From an uncultured Gemmiger sp. (GTDB lineage Bacteria; Bacillota; Clostridia; Oscillospirales; Ruminococcaceae), in the NCBI GenBank assembly GCA_959018215.1, contig CAUEKL010000017.1, positions 1 through 19,141 of the forward strand: DNA of 19,141 nt, read 5' to 3'. Within the stretch, counting starts at the first letter, position 1. Each line of letters opens with the position of its first letter. The notes under the pieces are model-generated. The model was not told the DNA's origin, did not search any database, and saw nothing but the letters and a program-made list of their open reading frames with translations. Below are positions 14,225 through 19,141 of this stretch, one piece after another. Made by a program: the position numbers and the translations under genes.

Positions 14225-14295
14225 AAAGGTGGTACAGATTCGGAAACCTTCCCCGGTATAACCGGGAGATCTTTCTGTTAAGAGGAGCGCGACTT

Positions 14296-15165
14296 ATGTT
14301 AAAACAGGATATGTTGCAGCTGAAGATGACTGCAACCCGCGTGCGCATGGGCATCATTGAGGCGACCCATGCCGCCAAGAGCGGGCATCCCGGCGGCAGC
14401 CTTTCGGCCGCGGATGCGCTGACCTATCTCTATTTCAAGGAGATGCAGATCGACCCCGAAAACCCCCAGGACCCCGACCGTGACCGGTTCGTGCTGTCCA
14501 AGGGCCATGCGGCCCCGGGGCTGTATTCGGCGCTGGCGGAACGCGGGTTCTTCCCGGTGGAGGATCTGCGGACTCTGCGCCATTACGGCAGCTATCTGGA
14601 AGGTCACCCCAACATGAACACCGTTCCCGGCGTGGATATGTCCACCGGCAGCCTGGGCCAGGGCGTTTCGGCGGCCTGCGGCATGGCGCTGGCCGCCCGC
14701 AACCAGGGCAAGGACATCAACGTCTACACCATCATGGGTGACGGCGAGATCGAAGAGGGCGAATGCTGGGAAGCTTTCATGTTTGCCTCCCACTACAAGC
14801 TGGACAACCTGTGCATCATGATCGATGTGAACGGGCTGCAGATCGACGGCGCCACCAGCGCCATCATGAACAGCGAGCCCCTGGACCAGAAGATGGACGC
14901 CTTCGGCTTCAACACCATCGTGTGCAACGGCAACTCCTTCAACGACCTGGAGCAGGCCTTTGTGCTGTTTGACCGGTCCCATGGCAGCGGCAAGCCCACC
15001 TGCATGCTGCTGCACACCACCAAGGGCATGGGTGTCAGCTTTATGGAAAATGCCGTCGGCTGGCACGGCAAGGGCCCCAACGACGAAGAATACCAGCGCG
15101 CCATGGCGGAGCTGCAGGCTGCCCACGACCAGCTGGAGAAGGAGTATGAACAATGGCTGAAGTAA
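14296..15165 (+). CDS. tkt: Transketolase, N-terminal (thiamine diphosphate) subunit
   Basis: Transketolase moves two-carbon units between sugar phosphates in the non-oxidative pentose phosphate pathway. This gene encodes only the first half (289 residues), as in many Clostridia and archaea. It contains the cofactor site: HPGGSLSAADALTYLYF at 31-47, LSKGHAAPGLY at 68-78, and the thiamine diphosphate motif GDGEIEEGECWEA from residue 148 ending at Asn179. AGAGGAG precedes the ATG. Its end overlaps the second-half gene by 13 bases. The two-gene layout is normal for these organisms and is not a broken gene. Confidence 0.95.
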   Translation: MLKQDMLQLKMTATRVRMGIIEATHAAKSGHPGGSLSAADALTYLYFKEMQIDPENPQDPDRDRFVLSKGHAAPGLYSALAERGFFPVEDLRTLRHYGSYLEGHPNMNTVPGVDMSTGSLGQGVSAACGMALAARNQGKDINVYTIMGDGEIEEGECWEAFMFASHYKLDNLCIMIDVNGLQIDGATSAIMNSEPLDQKMDAFGFNTIVCNGNSFNDLEQAFVLFDRSHGSGKPTCMLLHTTKGMGVSFMENAVGWHGKGPNDEEYQRAMAELQAAHDQLEKEYEQWLK

Positions 15166-16106
15166 AAAAGATCGCCACCCGTGACAGCTACGGCGCGGCA
15201 CTGGTCGAGCTGGCGGATGCCGGCCACGACGATCTGGTCGTATTTGACGCCGACCTTTCGGCTTCCACCAAGACGGCCGTCTTTGCCAAGGCATACCCCG
15301 CCCGCTTCTTCAACTGCGGCATTGCCGAGGGCAACATGATGGGCGTGGCCGCCGGTATGAGCACCTTCGGCTATGTGCCCTTTGTTTCCAGCTTTGCCAT
15401 GTTTGCCGCGGGCCGCGCCTGGGAGCAGGTGCGCAACTCCATCGGCTATCCCCACCTGAACGTGAAGATCGCCGCCACCCACGGCGGGCTTTCGGTGGGC
15501 GAGGACGGCGCTTCCCACCAGTGCTGTGAGGACTTCGCCCTCATGCGGGCCATTCCCGGCATGACCGTGCTCTGCCCCGCCGACGACGTGGAGGCCAAGG
15601 CCGCCGTGAAGGCCGCCTACGCCCACAACGGCCCCGTCTACCTGCGCATGTCCCGTCTGGCCACCCCGGTGTTCCATGACCCGGAGAAGTACCATTTCGA
15701 GATCGGCAAGGGCGAGACCCTGACCGACGGGTTCGACATTGCGGTGATCTCTACCGGCCTGATGACCAGCGAAGTGCTGAAGGCCGCCCTGCAGCTGAAG
15801 AAGCAGGGCACCCTGAGCGTGCGGGTCATCAACATGCCCTGCATCAAGCCTCTGGACGAGGAACTGGTGCTGCGCGCCGCCAAGGAGTGCAAGAAGATCG
15901 TCACGGTGGAAGAACACAGCATCATCGGCGGTCTGGGTGAAGCGGTCTGCTCCCTGCTGTCCGAAAAGTGCCCCACCCCCGTGCGCCGCATCGGCGTGAA
16001 GGACACCTACGGCCATTCCGGCCCGGCCTGGGAGGTGCTGCGTGAGTACGGCCTGACCGCCGACTCCATCGCGGACGAGATCCAGGAATTTGCCAAAGAG
16101 GAATAA
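15153..16106 (+). CDS. tkt: Transketolase, C-terminal subunit
   Basis: This is the second half (317 residues) and forms the active site with the N-terminal subunit. It begins with a pyrimidine-binding domain: FNCGIAEGNMMGVAAG carries the catalytic glutamate (residue 59) that activates thiamine diphosphate, and ATHGGLSVGEDGASHQ holds the substrate-contacting histidines. A C-terminal transketolase domain follows (DIAVISTGLMTSEVLKAA; VEEHSIIGGLGEAV). The ATG lies within the last codons of the first subunit and follows AAGGAG, so the two are translated together at equal levels. A strong terminator lies 15 bases downstream. Confidence 0.95.
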   Translation: MAEVKKIATRDSYGAALVELADAGHDDLVVFDADLSASTKTAVFAKAYPARFFNCGIAEGNMMGVAAGMSTFGYVPFVSSFAMFAAGRAWEQVRNSIGYPHLNVKIAATHGGLSVGEDGASHQCCEDFALMRAIPGMTVLCPADDVEAKAAVKAAYAHNGPVYLRMSRLATPVFHDPEKYHFEIGKGETLTDGFDIAVISTGLMTSEVLKAALQLKKQGTLSVRVINMPCIKPLDEELVLRAAKECKKIVTVEEHSIIGGLGEAVCSLLSEKCPTPVRRIGVKDTYGHSGPAWEVLREYGLTADSIADEIQEFAKEE

Positions 16107-16120
16107 TTCCACAAAATAAT

Positions 16121-16167
16121 ACAGCCCGGATGTTTCGGCAGAAGCATCCGGGCTGTTTTTGTTTTGT
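16121..16167 (+). terminator. Intrinsic terminator of the transketolase genes
   Basis: ACAGCCCGGATG (16121-16132) pairs with CATCCGGGCTGT (16145-16156); four further pairs (TTTC/GAAG) extend the stem to a GGCA loop. TTTTTGTTTTG follows. The minus strand also has a T-rich tail (TATTATTTTG) and lies 13 bases after the GT6 stop, so it may end both converging units. Confidence 0.92.
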
Positions 16168-16179
16168 GAAACGCAGGGC

Positions 16180-17022
16180 TTACCGGCTTTCCACCTTCCT
16201 GCCCAGCAGGGTATCCCGGGCATAAAGGAGATAGGGCAGGTAGTTTTCGCAGGCGGCCTCCCATTTGCGGCGCACAAAGCTGCGCCGGGGGCCCTGGTTG
16301 TGCTTGATGGCACCCACGTTGATCCATTTGCTCTTCTGGCGTATCAGAAGATGGGTCTCAAAGGGCGAATCCAGATCCTCCGGGGTGCAGTAGCCCGGGT
16401 CCAGGACCCGGAACCGTCCGGGCTGTTCCGCCACCAGCCGGTTCAGCTGGCTTTCGTCGTGCCAGCGGGCGATGACCCCGTCGGCCAGGTCCGCCTCGGT
16501 GCGGTCGTTGAGGGTGTGGCACAGCCAGAGGAAGGCCTGGGCCGTGCCCCCGTTGAAGCCCCCCGCCACATAGACCTGCCCGGCGTTGTAAGGCATATAG
16601 GCCCGGCTGCGTGGGTTGCGGTCATAGGGCAGGAAGATGGGCTTATTATGCCAGTAGCTCAGATGGCAGGCCACCACCAGGTCCTCCCCTTTTTCCGGGC
16701 GGGGCAGAACGTCCGCCGGGGTGACGGTCTTGGTGCACAGCAGATTGGCGTTGGCAAAATAGAGGTAATCGCACCCCCGCAATTCCTCCTCCACTCCCAG
16801 AAAGACTGCAAACCGCTTGAGGGTGCTGTAGGGCCAGTCATAGGCTTTCTGGTAGATACGGCGGACGGCGGGGTCGTCCTCATGGTCGATGTGCTCGGCA
16901 TCGGTAAAGACATAGTAGGTTTTTTCCACACCGGGAAGGAAGTTCTGTTGAAAACTTTGGAAAAAATCCGGCCAGAAGACGGTATAGGCCCCGGTGCAGA
17001 TATACAGGATCCCGACTCTCAT
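16180..17022 (-). CDS. Family 6 glycosyltransferase (ABO blood-group-like, bacterial type)
   Basis: The 280-residue product closely follows bacterial GT6 enzymes such as that of Bacteroides ovatus and, more distantly, human A/B transferases. GT6 enzymes add GalNAc or Gal in alpha-1,3 linkage with retention. Landmarks in order are MRVGILYICTGAY at 1-13; YYVFTD at 36-41; WPYSTLKRF at 63-71; FANANL at 89-94, where NAN replaces the metal-binding DXD as in other bacterial members; YDRNPRSRAYMP at 133-144; AGGFNGG at 153-159 in the donor pocket; and WHDESQLN at 187-194 with the catalytic Glu190. There is no signal or membrane anchor, so it acts in the cytoplasm. The C-terminal 35 residues are basic and aromatic and extend past known bacterial relatives. 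The ATG overlaps the flippase stop (ATGA) and follows AAGGAGGG. Confidence 0.93.
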   Translation of the reverse strand: MRVGILYICTGAYTVFWPDFFQSFQQNFLPGVEKTYYVFTDAEHIDHEDDPAVRRIYQKAYDWPYSTLKRFAVFLGVEEELRGCDYLYFANANLLCTKTVTPADVLPRPEKGEDLVVACHLSYWHNKPIFLPYDRNPRSRAYMPYNAGQVYVAGGFNGGTAQAFLWLCHTLNDRTEADLADGVIARWHDESQLNRLVAEQPGRFRVLDPGYCTPEDLDSPFETHLLIRQKSKWINVGAIKHNQGPRRSFVRRKWEAACENYLPYLLYARDTLLGRKVESR

Positions 17023-18569
17023 GGGTTTCCCTCCTTGCGCAGACGCGCAGACAGTTTGCGGACCAGGTCCATGCCCCGGCCCCGGAGATAGGCGGCGTCA
17101 CTGGTCCAGCCGTAGAGCAGCAGGTTGCACAGGTTGGGGACCACGGCCACGATGCACACCTTGCCCACAAAGGCCAGGATGCCCGCCCCGCACAAACTGC
17201 ACAGCCAGGATGTGAAGAACATGACGGCAAACAGGGTGACGATGTGGACCAGCTGCAGGCCCAGGTACCGCCAGCCGCAGCCCTTCATGTAATGGCGGCA
17301 GACCACCCTGCCCCGGCCGATCCACATGAAGCAGTGAGCCACGACGGTGGCCGCCACCACCCCGGCCAGGCCGAAGGGGATGACAAACGCAAAGCTGAGC
17401 ACCACATTGCTGACAGCGGAGGCCACCATGAACCACTGGTCCTCCTCAAAATGGCCCAGCACCGCCCGGTAGGAACCCAGCATCCGGTGATTCCAGCCGA
17501 TGTACTCGTTCATGCAGAACCAGAAGACATAGGCCATAGGCAGCAGGTAGCTTTCCCCCATCCACAGCCGGATGAAAGGCTGGAACAGACAGAAATAGGC
17601 CACCGCCACAAAGCTTCCGAAGCAATAACTGAAAAGGTCCAGCCCCCAGAACACCGCCTTGGCGTGGCCGTCGGCCTCCGCCTCCCGGTCATAGACGATG
17701 CTGCCGATGGCCGCGGCAAAGGAATCCAGGATCTTGTTGCAGATGTTGTTGACGCTGGTGGAGATGGTGGAATAGTTGCCGGTGCGGGTGACCAGGGCGG
17801 CCCCCCGCATGCTGGTGATGACGATATTGTCCGAGGAGCCGTAGATGGTGTTGGACAGCTTGTGCACCAGATAGTACCGCAGATCGTGGAAAATGCCCAG
17901 TTCCTTGAAATCGGCCAGGGATACTTTTGCTTCGTACAGTTCGGGGAAGTCCTTCTTGTACCGCCAGGCCACCACCACGTTGGCCAGGGTGTTGAAGAGG
18001 ATCTGGATGCCGAAATAGAGGAAATAGTTGGGAATCCACAGGGCGATGGCGATCTTGGCCAGGCTGGTGGCCACGTTGAAGCCTAAGTCGATCTTGGTAC
18101 ACACATACCCCTGCTGGGTACAGGTGTACATGAGCCGCCGGGTGATGAGGAAGTAGCTGGACAGGGTGGACAGGGCGGTCATGGCGTAGATGCCGTAGAC
18201 CATAAGCCAGTCCGGTTCCTGTTCCTGCACCACCAGCAGGGGCAGGAAGAAGGCGCAGACCACCGCCATGAGGGCAATGAAGGCCCCCACCGCCCGGTAG
18301 GCCCACTTATACAGGGACATATACCGGCTGATGCGGTCGATGTCCTTGGCGGCGATTTGTTCATACAGGCGGTAGCTGATGACGCTGCCCACCCCGAACT
18401 CCGCGATGGAGAAGAAGTTGAACAGGTTGTTGATGGTGTCCGAATACCCGGGGACGAAGGCGTCGAAGTTGGTGACGAAGAGCTTGCGGGTGACAAGACC
18501 CAGCAGAAGCAGCACCAGACTCTGCCCCAGGGTGTACACCAGATTGATGAGGGTGCGTTTGGTTCGCAA
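17019..18569 (-). CDS. Wzx-like polysaccharide flippase (MOP superfamily)
   Basis: The 516-residue product has about 12-14 hydrophobic segments along its whole length and the MOP/Wzx pattern: an N-terminal TLINLVYTLGQSLVLLLLGL segment, FNFFSIAEFGVGSVISYRLYE, and a central region SDNIVITSMRGAALVTRTGNYSTI typical of polysaccharide exporters. It probably moves lipid-linked glycan units across the membrane. The start is TTG at 18569: AAGGAG lies eight bases upstream and no ATG occurs near the N-terminus. It lies 12 bases after the GT2 gene and overlaps the GT6 gene by four bases, so the three genes form one transcript. A lipid-linked repeat-unit substrate is inferred from the neighbours. Confidence 0.88.
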   Translation of the reverse strand: MRTKRTLINLVYTLGQSLVLLLLGLVTRKLFVTNFDAFVPGYSDTINNLFNFFSIAEFGVGSVISYRLYEQIAAKDIDRISRYMSLYKWAYRAVGAFIALMAVVCAFFLPLLVVQEQEPDWLMVYGIYAMTALSTLSSYFLITRRLMYTCTQQGYVCTKIDLGFNVATSLAKIAIALWIPNYFLYFGIQILFNTLANVVVAWRYKKDFPELYEAKVSLADFKELGIFHDLRYYLVHKLSNTIYGSSDNIVITSMRGAALVTRTGNYSTISTSVNNICNKILDSFAAAIGSIVYDREAEADGHAKAVFWGLDLFSYCFGSFVAVAYFCLFQPFIRLWMGESYLLPMAYVFWFCMNEYIGWNHRMLGSYRAVLGHFEEDQWFMVASAVSNVVLSFAFVIPFGLAGVVAATVVAHCFMWIGRGRVVCRHYMKGCGWRYLGLQLVHIVTLFAVMFFTSWLCSLCGAGILAFVGKVCIVAVVPNLCNLLLYGWTSDAAYLRGRGMDLVRKLSARLRKEGNP

Positions 18570-18581
18570 GGCGGATTCTCC

Positions 18582-19141
18582 TTAGTGTTTCAGGTGTGCG
18601 GCCAGCCACAGTCCGGCCCGGGGTCCCAGCAGGGTGATCATCCAGCGGAACAAAACCCAGTCCGCCCGGCCGGAAGCCTGCTCGCCCTTGTTATACAGGT
18701 CCCGGCAGCGGGCAATGCCCGCGGCGCAGGCGCGGCGGACCCCCTTGTCCTTCACGGCGGCGGCCCGGGCCTGGGGCCAGAATACGTTGGCCACCCGGCG
18801 CCAGACCTCGGCCTGTTCTTCCGGGGTGAAGCCCCCGGCTCCGGGTCCCGCAAACAGCTTGCGGAATCCCTTGCGGGTGGCCAGGATGCCCACAAAGTGC
18901 TTGGGCAGGTTGCTGTTCAAGAGACTTCCCGCCCGGTTGACCCGGTAGATGGTAATGGGAAAATCCAGGAAATACAGCCGGGTACAGTGGTGAAGCAGCA
19001 GCAGGTCGAAGGGATAATCCTCCGCCCAGACCACCTTGGGCCAGAACTGCACGCCGGACTGTTGCAGAAAGGCCCGGCGGATGCAGAACCGCCACACCGA
19101 CCAGTTGCCGTTTTCGTAGAGTTTCTGGACACGGGCGGCGT
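18582..19141 (-). CDS. GT2-family glycosyltransferase, C-terminal part only
   Basis: The frame runs in from beyond the window edge and ends with TAA at 18582; 186 codons are visible. The sequence resembles the end of a GT-A fold, family 2 sugar transferase: a WSVWRFCIRRAFLQQSG segment, then WAEDYPFDLLLLHHC (the conserved acidic ED pair) and FPITIYRVNRAGSLL, which together are typical of surface-polysaccharide GT2 enzymes. The remaining 110 residues are helical and basic, ending in a hydrophobic stretch. The start and catalytic DXD lie outside the window. The donor and acceptor sugars cannot be told. It is the first visible gene of the flippase-GT6 unit. Confidence 0.85.
   Translation of the reverse strand, partial: AARVQKLYENGNWSVWRFCIRRAFLQQSGVQFWPKVVWAEDYPFDLLLLHHCTRLYFLDFPITIYRVNRAGSLLNSNLPKHFVGILATRKGFRKLFAGPGAGGFTPEEQAEVWRRVANVFWPQARAAAVKDKGVRRACAAGIARCRDLYNKGEQASGRADWVLFRWMITLLGPRAGLWLAAHLKH

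Larger units (their letters stand above)
13911..14295. other. 385-bp divergent control region between nfnA and transketolase
   Basis: This non-coding stretch has a nfnA -10 box (13996-14001), a GC hairpin with a minus-strand T-run (14031-14070), an extended -10 (TGCTATAAT, 14102-14110) on the plus strand, an ACCGCA/TGCGGT pairing with T-run (14128-14173), a second plus-strand promoter (14196-14224) and a short leader hairpin (14252-14266). The frames open across it are not gene-like. The pieces are listed separately where supported. Confidence 0.8.

Noticed and set aside
14226..14240. AAGGTGGTACAG resembles the conserved T-box antiterminator sequence.
   Set aside because: It lacks the following CCGCG core, there is no stem I or specifier loop upstream and the gene is transketolase, not an aminoacyl-tRNA or amino-acid gene.
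13911..14378. The nfnA frame stays open for 156 more codons upstream.
   Set aside because: It crosses a perfect -10 box, a strong hairpin and the divergent transketolase start, and its composition is not protein-like; the GTG at 13910 has a ribosome site.
14296..16106. The two transketolase genes could be one gene broken by a frameshift.
   Set aside because: Both halves have their own ribosome site and complete domains, and the split form is normal in Clostridia.
1..19141. CRISPR arrays, insertion sequences, toxin-antitoxin or phage-defence genes.
   Set aside because: No regularly spaced repeats, transposase motifs or recognised defence domains were seen on either strand.

Overview
The window looks like a chromosomal segment of a GC-rich, low-oxygen, fermenting Firmicute of the Clostridia, most like the gut Ruminococcaceae/Oscillospiraceae (Faecalibacterium/Subdoligranulum/Gemmiger type). 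The grounds are strong AGGAGG-type ribosome sites, a split transketolase, an NfnAB-type transhydrogenase, a Firmicute-style ECF module next to truA, and the general protein style. The species call is inference. I see no phage, insertion sequence or CRISPR array.

Positions 1-6853 (all minus strand) form one long tightly packed gene string read from an extended -10 promoter at 6825-6853: ruvC, ruvA, ruvB (Holliday-junction resolution), a class I SAM methyltransferase of the RlmI-like group, ecfA1, ecfA2, ecfT (energising module of group II ECF vitamin importers, no S-component here), truA (tRNA pseudouridine synthase) and the start of an unrecognised, highly charged protein cut by the window edge. 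I see no convincing terminator inside this string.

Positions 6958-9303 hold tRNA-Val(GAC) with its own promoter and terminator, then a divergent LysR regulator / YeiH-type exporter pair. The 160-bp gap between the last two has a LysR-type dyad whose spacing fits the classic -65 and -35 sites of the yeiH promoter.

Positions 9308-14290 are a redox-balance region. It contains D-lactate dehydrogenase (ldhA), a membrane-anchored metallophosphoesterase, and nfnB/nfnA, which link NADH, NADPH and ferredoxin, all on the minus strand. The ldhA promoter is framed by a perfect 10-bp inverted repeat. A 385-bp gap separates nfnA from a divergently read two-gene transketolase (14296-16106) and holds several promoters and hairpins, including a terminator aimed at nfnA.

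Positions 16180-19141 (minus strand) are the end of a surface-polysaccharide cluster: a partial GT2 glycosyltransferase, a Wzx-like flippase (TTG start) and a GT6 glycosyltransferase. GT6 is the family of the human ABO blood-group enzymes. This bacterial member has the metal-independent NAN motif in place of DXD and an A-type (GalNAc-like) donor-pocket signature. It is the most interesting gene in the window, because it suggests that the organism may build a blood-group-A-like cap on a surface glycan.
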